In this document: positions 43,195 to 51,164 of the stretch, one piece after another
How the letters are laid out: the number at the start of each line of letters is the position of its first letter
Position numbering within the stretch: the stretch's first letter is position 1
NCBI RefSeq assembly: GCF_050920755.1
Contig: NZ_CP158480.1
Span: forward strand, 1,488,001-1,552,000
Reading direction: 5' to 3'
DNA: 64,000 bases
Source of the DNA: Oligella sp050920755
Lineage (GTDB): Bacteria > Pseudomonadota > Gammaproteobacteria > Burkholderiales > Burkholderiaceae_B
Made by a program: the position numbers and the translations under genes
Notes under the pieces: model-generated
What the model was told of the DNA's origin: nothing
Seen by the model: only the letters and a program-made list of their open reading frames with translations
The model's database searches: none

Positions 43195-43944
43195 ATGACT
43201 AAAAGCAATCGCCTGCGTTTGGACGATAAAATTATCGCTAAACCGGAATTACCCGTGACACCGCGTGTAACCGACATTGAGCGACCCAAATTGCAATTAC
43301 CCGAGGGACGCAAAAAGGTTCTTCTGCACTCTTGCTGCGCTCCCTGTTCGGGCGAGGTGATGGAGGCCATGCTGGCTTCGGGTATTGATTACACTATTTA
43401 TTTCTATAACCCTAATATTCACCCCAAGCGTGAATACGAGATTCGCAAGGAGGAAAATATCCGCTTTGCCCAAGCGCACGGCATTGATTTTATTGATGCC
43501 GATTACGACATGGATAATTGGTTCGAGCGGGTTAAGGGTATGGAATGGGAACCTGAGCGCGGCGTTCGCTGCACTGTGTGTTTTGATATGCGTTTTGAGC
43601 GTACTGCACTCTATGCCGTAGAAAATGGCTTTGATACCATCACGAGCTCACTCGGCATTTCGCGTTGGAAAAATATGCAGCAGATTAACGACTGTGGTCA
43701 ACGTGCCGCTGCCCGTTATCCCGAGTTGATTTATTGGACATATAACTGGCGCAAAGGCGGTGGTTCCGCTCGTATGATTGAAATCAGTAAGCGCGAACAA
43801 TTTTATCAGCAGGAGTATTGCGGCTGTATTTACTCACTTAGAGATACCAACCACCATCGACGCCAAAACGGCAGAGAAAAAATCGAGATCGGCGTAAAGT
43901 TTTATACCTACGACGATCTCAAAAAAAAAGATGATGATCTTTAG
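43195..43944 (+). CDS. queH: epoxyqueuosine reductase QueH
   Basis: Reduces epoxyqueuosine to queuosine in tRNA; QueH is the iron-sulfur alternative to QueG. 249 residues. Cys motifs are all visible: HSCCAPCSG near 45-54, RCTVCFDMR near 123-131, and YCGCIYSLRD near 204-213. NPNIHPKREYEIRKEE and SLGISRWKNMQQIN are also family-typical. It starts 6 bp after glnE. Its last four bases overlap the end of the convergent exbD. Confidence 0.95.
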   Translation: MTKSNRLRLDDKIIAKPELPVTPRVTDIERPKLQLPEGRKKVLLHSCCAPCSGEVMEAMLASGIDYTIYFYNPNIHPKREYEIRKEENIRFAQAHGIDFIDADYDMDNWFERVKGMEWEPERGVRCTVCFDMRFERTALYAVENGFDTITSSLGISRWKNMQQINDCGQRAAARYPELIYWTYNWRKGGGSARMIEISKREQFYQQEYCGCIYSLRDTNHHRRQNGREKIEIGVKFYTYDDLKKKDDDL

Positions 43945-44513
43945 TTGGCCGGTGGCGCTGTCACTGAATTGGCAGTGCCACTACTTGGGGGCGCTGCCGA
44001 GCCGCCGGCCTCTGAGTTGACCGCAGCCTCACCTGCCGATGCCTCTTGCACCTTAGTGGCTTCAATCGCCTTTTGATCCGCCGCACTCACATCCGGTGTG
44101 GTGATAAAGCCTAATCGCTTAACACCGGTATTTCTGGCGGCTGCCATCACCTGAGCGATTTGTTCATAAAATACCTCACCATCGGCACGCACACGCAGAT
44201 TGATCGGCTTTTCTTCCTGATCCTTGACTAATTGAGCCATTTTCTCATTTAATTGGTCCATATCAAGCTGCTCATTATTCCAATACATTTCACCGGTCGC
44301 TTTAATCGCCAGATCAATACTCTCCGGATCCTGCTCAGCCGGTTGGCTGCTAACACGCGGCACATCAATTTTAATAGCGTGGGTTAATAAAGGTGCCGTA
44401 ATCATAAAAATAATCAACAGCACTAACATCACGTCAATGAGCGGAATCATATTAATTTCAGACACCGTACCCATTTGTTGGCGATTCGAACTGAAGCCTC
44501 CGAACGACGACAT
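43941..44513 (-). CDS. exbD: TonB-system biopolymer transport protein ExbD
   Basis: Inner-membrane proton-channel subunit that energises TonB with ExbB. 190 residues, longer than the usual ~140. A short N-terminus and one transmembrane helix (about 22-44; MIPLIDVMLVLLIIFMITAPLLT, with the essential Asp), then a periplasmic domain (INLRVRADGEVFYEQIAQVMAAARNTGVKRLGFIT). The extra C-terminal ~45 residues are Ala/Ser/Gly/Pro-rich. Last gene of tonB-exbB-exbD. Confidence 0.96.
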   Translation of the reverse strand: MSSFGGFSSNRQQMGTVSEINMIPLIDVMLVLLIIFMITAPLLTHAIKIDVPRVSSQPAEQDPESIDLAIKATGEMYWNNEQLDMDQLNEKMAQLVKDQEEKPINLRVRADGEVFYEQIAQVMAAARNTGVKRLGFITTPDVSAADQKAIEATKVQEASAGEAAVNSEAGGSAAPPSSGTANSVTAPPAN

Positions 44514-44516
44514 AGT

Positions 44517-45401
44517 TTATTCCTTTTCAGATTGAGGATAAAAGCGGGCAGCGCTTACGATGGGGCCGGCACTTTTAGGTTGAACCTGTGCCGTGGTAGC
44601 AGCACTTTCCGGCACAATTAAGCAATCCGTGGTTTGAATCGTCGCACCCGTAGAAACAAATGCAAATACATCATGCGCAAAGCTGTCGATTTTTGAAAGC
44701 ATCACACGGTTTCTACGTACAAAGGCATTTAAAGCCAAGACTGCCGGAATCGCCACTGCCAAACCTAAACCGGTCATAATCAAGGCCTCGCCGACCGGAC
44801 CCGCCACCTCGTTAATATTTACCCCTTCCGACATACCGATATTAATCAAGGCATGATATACGCCCCATACGGTACCGAATAAACCGATAAAGGGTGATGT
44901 AGCACCGATAGAAGCCATCACGGTTAAACCGTTTTCCATGCGTGCCGTTTCTTCATCAATGACACGGCGCATATTACGAATCGTGAATTCCGCACCGGTA
45001 CCCACATCCGATAAACGTGATGCACCGTATTGATGGTGATAATTACTGGCCTTAATCGCATGGTGAGCTAAACGACCAAAGGGATTGTTATAGCCGTTTT
45101 TCTCCAGATCGGCAGCAACCTCATTTAGTGATTTGGCATTCCAAAAGCGATTTAAAAAACGCTTACTACGCATCGATTGAATACGATTAGAGATACCTTT
45201 TACAAAAATCAAATACCAAGTCAGCAAGGACATCAGGCATAAAATCACGAAAAGCGTTTTGCCGACAACATCACTTTGCTCCACAAAATGCAGCATACCT
45301 TGATGAGTGGCTACTTGCTCAGCTGCCTTAGCCGTGGCTTCGGTACTTGCCTGAACGGCCGGCTCAGCAATTTGATTTAAGATGATTTTGACGAAATTCA
45401 T
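44517..45401 (-). CDS. exbB: TonB-system biopolymer transport protein ExbB
   Basis: MotA/TolQ/ExbB proton-channel protein. 294 residues. Three membrane segments: about 47-65 (TLFVILCLMSLLTWYLIFVKG), about 165-190 (VMASIGATSPFIGLFGTVWGVYHALINIG, the family signature), and about 205-228 (VGEALIMTGLGLAVAIPAVLALNAF). ATG at 45401 is preferred to GTG at 45410. It is 3 bp from exbD. Confidence 0.96.
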   Translation of the reverse strand: MNFVKIILNQIAEPAVQASTEATAKAAEQVATHQGMLHFVEQSDVVGKTLFVILCLMSLLTWYLIFVKGISNRIQSMRSKRFLNRFWNAKSLNEVAADLEKNGYNNPFGRLAHHAIKASNYHHQYGASRLSDVGTGAEFTIRNMRRVIDEETARMENGLTVMASIGATSPFIGLFGTVWGVYHALINIGMSEGVNINEVAGPVGEALIMTGLGLAVAIPAVLALNAFVRRNRVMLSKIDSFAHDVFAFVSTGATIQTTDCLIVPESAATTAQVQPKSAGPIVSAARFYPQSEKE

Positions 45402-45435
45402 AATAAGCACTTAAAAAATTAATTAAAAAGAAAAA

Positions 45436-46323
45436 CTATCGTACTTGGATATTAATGGTGAAATCACCGCGCGCCTTACGCGCTACGCCATTCACCACAT
45501 GCGGTTTAAATGACAGTTGTTGGCGTAATTGGCGCAATAAATCACGATTTAAACGAGCGTTACCACCGGATAAAATATTGACATCCATCAGACGCCCTTT
45601 TTCATCGACCGTTACCCGCACGCGAATGGCTACCGTTTGTCCCCGCGCATAACCGTGACTGTCATCAATGCGTAAATTCGGTCGACGCGCAAAGTTTAAT
45701 GCCGAAACATTGACCGGTTGACCGCTTGAAGGTGCAGCCGGCGCAGCATTAGGCTGACCGCTAGGCGTACCGAAGGGCTGAGTCGTTTTAGTAAGCGACT
45801 TGAACTGCGGTTGAGGTTGCGGCTTCGGTTGTGGTTTAGGTTTAGGCTTCTCGATCGGTTTAGGTTTAGGCTTGGGCTTTGGTTTAGGCTCAGGTTTCGG
45901 CTCAACAATCGGTTCAGGCTCCGGTTCAGGCTCCGGCTCGGGTTCCGGTTCAGGTTCCGGTTCCGGTTCCGGCTCCGGCTCGGGTTCCGGCTCCGGCTCG
46001 GGCTCCGGCTCGGGTTCCGGTTCAGGCTCCGGCTCCGGCTCCGGCTCCGGTTCAGGCTCCGACTCGGGTTCCGGTTCAGGCGTAGGCTCTTCGACTGCCT
46101 GTTCAGGATCGTCCAACTGCTCACCCAAAGGCATGGGTGCTTCAGGTGCAAAAAAAGCCACCTCCACAATTTCCTCCTCACCTTTAGGCGGAGGCGCATG
46201 AAAAGCATGACTATAACTAATCAATGCAAAAACGCCACCAAACAAAGCGCCGACACAAGCAGCACTCAGTAAGCGGACCTTCCACGTAGATTCAGGGTAA
46301 ATATAATTCGATTCCGGATGCAC
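45436..46323 (-). CDS. tonB: TonB energy transducer with a very long Glu-Pro/Lys-Pro spacer
   Basis: Couples the ExbBD proton channel to outer-membrane receptors for iron carriers. 295 residues. N-terminal anchor helix (about 17-36; LLSAACVGALFGGVFALISYSH), a periplasmic spacer of Glu-Pro repeats (about 70-138) followed by Lys-Pro and Gln-Pro (to about 180), and a C-terminal TonB domain (RPNLRIDDSHGYARGQTVAIRVRVTVDEKGRLMDVNILSGGN, FTINIQVR). The spacer is encoded by a 6-bp period repeat. The start is a GTG with no clear Shine-Dalgarno, so its position is uncertain. A Fur-like box lies upstream. Confidence 0.93.
   Translation of the reverse strand: MHPESNYIYPESTWKVRLLSAACVGALFGGVFALISYSHAFHAPPPKGEEEIVEVAFFAPEAPMPLGEQLDDPEQAVEEPTPEPEPESEPEPEPEPEPEPEPEPEPEPEPEPEPEPEPEPEPEPEPEPEPEPEPEPEPIVEPKPEPKPKPKPKPKPIEKPKPKPQPKPQPQPQFKSLTKTTQPFGTPSGQPNAAPAAPSSGQPVNVSALNFARRPNLRIDDSHGYARGQTVAIRVRVTVDEKGRLMDVNILSGGNARLNRDLLRQLRQQLSFKPHVVNGVARKARGDFTINIQVR
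45911..46083 (-). repeat. hexanucleotide tandem repeat encoding (Glu-Pro)n in tonB
   Basis: About 28 units of a 6-bp degenerate repeat (GG-C/T-TC-N on the plus strand). Expansion or contraction by one unit keeps the frame and changes spacer length by two residues. Confidence 0.9.
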
Positions 46324-46390
46324 TTTATTATAAAGATAATTTTAAACAAGCAAGCTGATGCCCTGCTTACATTAATTCCAAAACAAAAGA

Positions 46391-46437
46391 AATGATAACA
46401 ATTATCATTTATAGTGTCTAGTACAAACGCTATGCAA
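46391..46437 (-). promoter_or_regulatory. tonB promoter with overlapping Fur box
   Basis: On the minus strand, -35 TTGCAT (46432-46437) and -10 TATAAA (46408-46413) with 18 nt between. Immediately after and overlapping lies the palindrome AATGATAACAATTATCATT (46391-46409), matching 13 of 14 defined positions of the Fur 7-1-7 consensus. Confidence 0.8.
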
Positions 46438-46454
46438 GCATGATTTTTTCTGAA

Positions 46455-46491
46455 AATAAAACACCCAGCTCAGACAAAATCCAAGCTGGGT
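46455..46491 (-). terminator. intrinsic terminator of the cold-shock gene
   Basis: ACCCAGCT pairs with AGCTGGGT (8 bp), with a 13-nt loop, then GTTTTATTTT on the minus strand. Confidence 0.8.
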
Positions 46492-46547
46492 GCAAAAATA
46501 TGATGCAGAAATTTCGCATCGATTGTCGACGTAATCACGCGCAAAGA

Positions 46548-46763
46548 CTACTTAGCGATCGGAGAGACCTCTTTAGCCTGGGGACCCTTAGGGCCGTCAG
46601 CGACGACAAAACTTACTTCCTGATTTTCCTCTAAGGTACGATAACCCTCTGTATCAATATCAGTGTGGTGTACAAATAAATCCTGACCACCTGAAGCCGG
46701 TTTAATAAAACCAAAACCCTTTTGATTGTTAAACCACTTAACAACGCCGTTTTCTCTTGACAT
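46548..46763 (-). CDS. cold-shock (CspA-like) protein
   Basis: A 71-residue single-stranded nucleic-acid-binding OB-fold protein. RNP1 KGFGFIKP and RNP2 LFVHHTDI are visible, with the N-terminal GVVKWFNNQ typical of the family. ATG at 46763 was chosen over an upstream start at 46790: it has a GAGAG Shine-Dalgarno and gives the standard length. Whether it is cold-induced cannot be told. Single gene with its own terminator. Confidence 0.96.
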   Translation of the reverse strand: MSRENGVVKWFNNQKGFGFIKPASGGQDLFVHHTDIDTEGYRTLEENQEVSFVVADGPKGPQAKEVSPIAK

Positions 46764-46926
46764 GAATAACTCTCGTAAAACTAAAAACAAAATTGAATTC
46801 TAACTTACTAAAATGACGTTAATATGACTATACGGCAAAAGAAATTTGGCTGTGCTCAGACTATTGATGTCAAAGTAAATTCAGAAGTCCCTGACAGTGT
46901 ACATTAACTTCGCATCTTTTAAATAC

Positions 46927-46962
46927 AAAAAAACCCTTAATTTTTTAAGATTAAGGGTTTTC
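46927..46962 (-). terminator. intrinsic terminator of clpB
   Basis: AACCCTTAA pairs with TTAAGGGTT around a 10-nt loop, followed by T's on the minus strand, about 35 bp after the clpB stop. Confidence 0.88.
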
Positions 46963-46997
46963 CTGATATGGTTATTTGCTTTTAATCAACAAAAAGC

Positions 46998-49571
46998 TTA
47001 GGCTTTGTTAAAAACAAGCTCTCCATCTTTGGCATCAACCACAATCACATCCTTTTCAGAAAATTTACCTTCAAGAATTAACTTAGAAAGCGGATTTTCT
47101 ACCTTTTGCTGAATTGCTCGTTTCAACGGTCTGGCACCAAACACCGGATCAAAACCGGCTTCTGCTAATACCGCTAAGGCCGCATCGGTAATTTCAAGAT
47201 CCATTTCCATGGCTTGTACACGCTCAACCAAACGGTCAATCTGAATCTTGGCAATCGCCTTGATATTTTTCTGATCAAGTGAATGGAATACCACCACCTC
47301 ATCAATACGGTTTAAAAACTCAGGACGAAAAGACTGCTTAACCTCTTCCCAAACCACCGCTTTCACCGCATCATAAGGCTCGTCCTGCATACGCTGGATA
47401 TGCTCCGAACCGAGGTTTGAAGTCATAATGATCACCGTATTCCTAAAGCTGACCGTACGACCCTGACCGTCAGTTAAACGACCGTCATCCAAGACCTGCA
47501 AGAGTACGTTAAAGACATCCGGATGCGCTTTTTCCACCTCATCCAACAGCACCACGCTATAGGGCTTGCGACGCACCGCTTCCGTTAAATAACCGCCCTC
47601 TTCATAGCCCACATAGCCCGGAGGCGCACCGATTAAACGAGCGACGGAATGCTTTTCCATAAACTCACTCATATCGATACGAATCATATGGTCATCCGAA
47701 TCAAATAAGAAATTCGCTAAACTCTTAGTCAATTCAGTTTTACCTACACCGGTAGGCCCCAAAAACAGGAAGGAACCATAAGGGCGATTCGGATCGGATA
47801 AACCGGAACGGGAACGACGGATGGCATTCGAAATCAGATTGACCGCTTCGTCCTGACCGACCACACGCTCTGCCAATTTCTCTTCCATATTAAGCAACTT
47901 AGCACGCTCACCCTGCATCATTTTAGAGACAGGAATACCGGTGGCACGCGAGACCACTTCTGCGATTTCCTCGGAACCTACCTCGGTACGCAATAAGCGC
48001 GGCTTTTCTTCGGAAGCAACGGCCTCAGCCTCTTTTAGGCGATGTTCAAGTTTAGGTAATAAGCTGTATTGAATCTCAGCTAATTTCTCAAACTCGCCAT
48101 TACGCTGGCACTCGGCCATTTCAGCACGAGCTTTTTCAATTTCCTCTTTAATGGATTGCGCGCCCTGCACGGCTGCTTTTTCAGCCTTCCAGACCTCTTC
48201 GTAATCGTTATACTCGCGTTGCAGCTGCTCCAACTCATCTTCGATATGTTTTAAACGGCGCTTAGAGGCATCATCCTCTTCCTTACGCACAGCTTCACGC
48301 TCAATCTTCAACTGAATAATACGACGATCGAGTTTATCCATGACCTCAGGCTTAGAGTCGATTTCCATACGGATACGCGCTGCCGCCTCGTCAATCAAGT
48401 CAATGGCTTTATCCGGCAGGAAACGATCGGTAATATAACGATGTGAAAGCTCCGCCGCCGCCACAATCGCCGGGTCGGTAATCAAAACACCGTGATGAAC
48501 CTCGTAACGCTCCTTAAGACCACGTAAAATAGCAATGGTCGATTCCACATCAGGCTCACCCACCAAGACCTTTTGGAAACGACGCTCTAAGGCCGCATCC
48601 TTTTCAATGTACTGACGGTACTCATCTAATGTAGTCGCACCCACACAATGTAACTCACCGCGCGCTAAGGCCGGCTTTAACATATTACCGGCATCCATGG
48701 CGCCCTCTGCTTTACCGGCGCCGACCATGGTATGCAACTCATCAATAAAGACGATATTCTGACCATCGTCCTGGGCCAATTCCTTAAGTACCGCTTTTAG
48801 ACGCTCTTCAAACTCACCGCGGAACTTGGCACCGGCTAATAAAGCCGCCAAGTCTAAAGACAAGACGCGCTTACCGCGTAAAGTCTCAGGTACCTCGTTA
48901 TTAACAATACGTTGTGCCAAACCCTCGACAATCGCTGTTTTACCCACGCCGGGCTCACCGATCAAGACCGGGTTATTTTTAGTACGACGCTGTAAAATCT
49001 GAATCACTCGACGAATTTCATCGTCACGACCGATCACCGGGTCGAGTTTACCCAAACGGGCGCGCTCGGTTAAATCAAGGGTATACTTTTTCAACGCTTC
49101 ACGATTGGACTCGCCGTCGGCATCCGTGACATTTTCACCACCACGTACATCATCAATCGCTTTGGCTAAAGCCGTTTTATTCATACCGGCAGCCTGTAAG
49201 GCACGACCGGCAGGCCCTTTGTCATCAGCCAAAGCCAGTAAAAACAGCTCACTTGCGACGAATTCATCACCGCGATCCAAGGCTTCTTTATCCGTACGAT
49301 TTAATAAATTGTTTAAATCTCTACTGATTTGTAGATTGGTATTACCGGTTACCTGTGGCAACTGGCTGATCTCGACATCCAAAGCACTACGCAGACGATT
49401 TACCTGCACGCCGGCACGGGCCAATAAACTACCTGCACCGCTGTCAGGGTCGGAAATCAGTGCCATCAATACATGCACCGGCTCGATATACGCATTGTCA
49501 TGGTGTACAGCAAGACTTTGAGCATCACCCAAAGCTTGTTGAAACTTAGTAGTTAATTTGTCAAATCTCAT
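46998..49571 (-). CDS. clpB: ATP-dependent disaggregase ClpB
   Basis: Heat-shock AAA+ unfoldase that rescues aggregated proteins with DnaK. 857 residues, like E. coli ClpB. N-domain (MRFDKLTTKFQQALGDAQSLA), first AAA+ with GEPGVGKTAIVEGLAQRI and VFIDELHTMVG, a long coiled-coil middle domain (about 410-525), and second AAA+ with LGPTGVGKTELTKSLA and VVLLDEVEKAHPDVFN. ATG at 49571 was chosen because GAAGGTG precedes it and it matches the family start; an upstream start at 49613 adds 14 unrelated residues. A sigma-32-type promoter lies upstream. Confidence 0.98.
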   Translation of the reverse strand: MRFDKLTTKFQQALGDAQSLAVHHDNAYIEPVHVLMALISDPDSGAGSLLARAGVQVNRLRSALDVEISQLPQVTGNTNLQISRDLNNLLNRTDKEALDRGDEFVASELFLLALADDKGPAGRALQAAGMNKTALAKAIDDVRGGENVTDADGESNREALKKYTLDLTERARLGKLDPVIGRDDEIRRVIQILQRRTKNNPVLIGEPGVGKTAIVEGLAQRIVNNEVPETLRGKRVLSLDLAALLAGAKFRGEFEERLKAVLKELAQDDGQNIVFIDELHTMVGAGKAEGAMDAGNMLKPALARGELHCVGATTLDEYRQYIEKDAALERRFQKVLVGEPDVESTIAILRGLKERYEVHHGVLITDPAIVAAAELSHRYITDRFLPDKAIDLIDEAAARIRMEIDSKPEVMDKLDRRIIQLKIEREAVRKEEDDASKRRLKHIEDELEQLQREYNDYEEVWKAEKAAVQGAQSIKEEIEKARAEMAECQRNGEFEKLAEIQYSLLPKLEHRLKEAEAVASEEKPRLLRTEVGSEEIAEVVSRATGIPVSKMMQGERAKLLNMEEKLAERVVGQDEAVNLISNAIRRSRSGLSDPNRPYGSFLFLGPTGVGKTELTKSLANFLFDSDDHMIRIDMSEFMEKHSVARLIGAPPGYVGYEEGGYLTEAVRRKPYSVVLLDEVEKAHPDVFNVLLQVLDDGRLTDGQGRTVSFRNTVIIMTSNLGSEHIQRMQDEPYDAVKAVVWEEVKQSFRPEFLNRIDEVVVFHSLDQKNIKAIAKIQIDRLVERVQAMEMDLEITDAALAVLAEAGFDPVFGARPLKRAIQQKVENPLSKLILEGKFSEKDVIVVDAKDGELVFNKA

Positions 49572-49659
49572 ATTTAAATACACCTTCAAAAATAATTTGC
49601 TAAAGCCGGACATTTTTGTCTCATTCGCACAAAATATCGGCTCCCTTGCTATGTTTAAT

Positions 49660-49687
49660 AGATAAGGTAAGCTTGTGATTTTTCAAG
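49660..49687 (-). promoter_or_regulatory. sigma-32-type heat-shock promoter of clpB
   Basis: On the minus strand CTTGAAA, 13 nt, then CCTTATCT, a close match to CTTGAAA-N13-CCCCATnT. About 90 nt upstream of the clpB start. Confidence 0.7.
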
Positions 49688-49773
49688 GGTTTGTCGTGAG
49701 ATTTTCAAAATTATTTGCTAAACTCTGAATCTGAATTTAGTATTTACCGTTGTCGCTTATTTTTTTAAATTTT

Positions 49774-50385
49774 ATGTATACACCTTTGCCAACACCTCAT
49801 TATGTCGTTCTTGACACCTGCGTGTTAATTTCCAATACAGTTAGAAAACTGCTTATGCGCATGGCGCAACACCAGTGCATCGCGCCGGTTTGGGGTGAGT
49901 ATATCGGTGAGGAATGGCGTCGTAATATCCCTAAAATCTGGGGTGTCAGCGAGGACTTTGCCGAACGCGAGTGGAATTTTATGCAGCAGCAGTTCCCCGC
50001 TGCCAATATGGGCGTTGTGCACGCTTTTGAAAAGCATCTACGACACAGTGATAAAAAAGATCATCATGTCATTGCCTGCGGTCTTTGTATGCAGCAAAAA
50101 GCACCGGCACAAATGATTTCAATTATTACTTGTAACTTAAAGGACTTTGCCCGTCGCGAGATTCGCGAACTGGGTTTGTATTTATATAGCCCCGACCAGC
50201 TACTTAGTATGCTTTGGACCGATCATAAAGCGTTAATGATCGATTTATTCGAGTTCTTTGCCATTGATGCGATGGAAGTCGGTCGACCGGTACTGAGTGT
50301 AACGGAATTTCTTAAGCGAGAGCGCCTCTTTGCTCTTAAAAAGCTCTATGAAGCTGAGATGGAGCAGCAAGCACTGCTCAGTTAG
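49774..50385 (+). CDS. stand-alone PIN-domain protein
   Basis: 203 residues. It has the acidic residues expected of a PIN nuclease: Asp in YVVLDTCVLIS near residue 14, Glu in EYIGEEW, Asp in HSDKKDHHVIACG near 90-95, and the ITCNLKDF strand near 120. PIN domains cleave RNA, often as toxins, but no antitoxin gene lies beside it. The C-terminal ~60 residues are helical and not family-typical. A TTG start lies upstream at 49750; ATG 49774 was chosen although it lacks a Shine-Dalgarno. Convergent with the ABC transporter, 3 bp between stops. Confidence 0.8.
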   Translation: MYTPLPTPHYVVLDTCVLISNTVRKLLMRMAQHQCIAPVWGEYIGEEWRRNIPKIWGVSEDFAEREWNFMQQQFPAANMGVVHAFEKHLRHSDKKDHHVIACGLCMQQKAPAQMISIITCNLKDFARREIRELGLYLYSPDQLLSMLWTDHKALMIDLFEFFAIDAMEVGRPVLSVTEFLKRERLFALKKLYEAEMEQQALLS

Positions 50386-50388
50386 CAA

Positions 50389-51162
50389 TTAATCCACCTC
50401 GGTCGGACAGTAGTCGGGATAGCGTGCATCCGGATGCAAAAGTGCCGCACCCAATGTCTGTATATCCTCCAGAGTGGCCTGCTTCTGTCGATTATCAATC
50501 CAACGACTGAGATGACCACAATGCATCCACGCAATACGATCACCCATGGCCAAAGCCTCAGACTGGTGGTGCGTAACTAAAATCGCTGACAGATTATTTT
50601 GCTTTAGAATACCTCGCACCTCCATCGCCAAGCGTTCTCGCGTATCCACATCAAGATTAGAAAAAGCCTCATCCAACAATAATAACCTTGGCTTAGGCGC
50701 AATTGCCCGAGCCAAGGCCACGCGTTGCTGCTGACCACCCGAGAGTTCGTGGGGATAGCGTTTAATAAATTGGGTTAAGCCAACCAACTCCAACATCTCT
50801 TCGACTCGCGCAGCAGCCGCCTTTTTATCCCATTGATGCAAACCGAAACGAATGTTATTTTCTACATTAAGGTGCGGAAAGAGCGCATAATCCTGAAACA
50901 TCATGCCGATATGACGGGCTTCGGGCGCCAGCATACGACCGGGTAACGATAAGACCCTGTCCTCCAATAAGATACGCCCCGCAGTAATCGGTTCAAAACC
51001 GGCAATGGCTCTGAGTACCGTTGTTTTACCGCAGCCTGAAGGACCGAGCAAACACACAATCTCACCTGCTTCCAACACCATACTGAAATCATGCACCACA
51101 CGATTCACGGCCTTGGCATTGGCGTAAACCACATCAACACTTTCTAAGCTTAATAAACTCAT
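50389..51162 (-). CDS. fbpC: ferric iron ABC transporter, ATP-binding protein
   Basis: Powers import by the FbpAB system. 257 residues. Walker A LLGPSGCGKTTVLRAIAGF near 37-55, Q-loop MMFQDYALFPHLNV, signature LSGGQQQRVALARAIAP near 141, Walker B LLLLDEAFSNLD, and the H-loop VTHHQSEALAMGD. It is about 90 residues shorter than typical FbpC/PotA proteins, lacking the C-terminal TOBE domain. 2 bp after the permease gene, so clearly co-transcribed. Confidence 0.93.
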   Translation of the reverse strand: MSLLSLESVDVVYANAKAVNRVVHDFSMVLEAGEIVCLLGPSGCGKTTVLRAIAGFEPITAGRILLEDRVLSLPGRMLAPEARHIGMMFQDYALFPHLNVENNIRFGLHQWDKKAAAARVEEMLELVGLTQFIKRYPHELSGGQQQRVALARAIAPKPRLLLLDEAFSNLDVDTRERLAMEVRGILKQNNLSAILVTHHQSEALAMGDRIAWMHCGHLSRWIDNRQKQATLEDIQTLGAALLHPDARYPDYCPTEVD

Positions 51163-51164
51163 AA

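Noticed and set aside
45811..46272. Arg-rich and Gly-Ser-repeat frames opposite tonB
   Set aside because: Produced by the 6-bp repeat that encodes Glu-Pro in tonB; no start signals or independent features.
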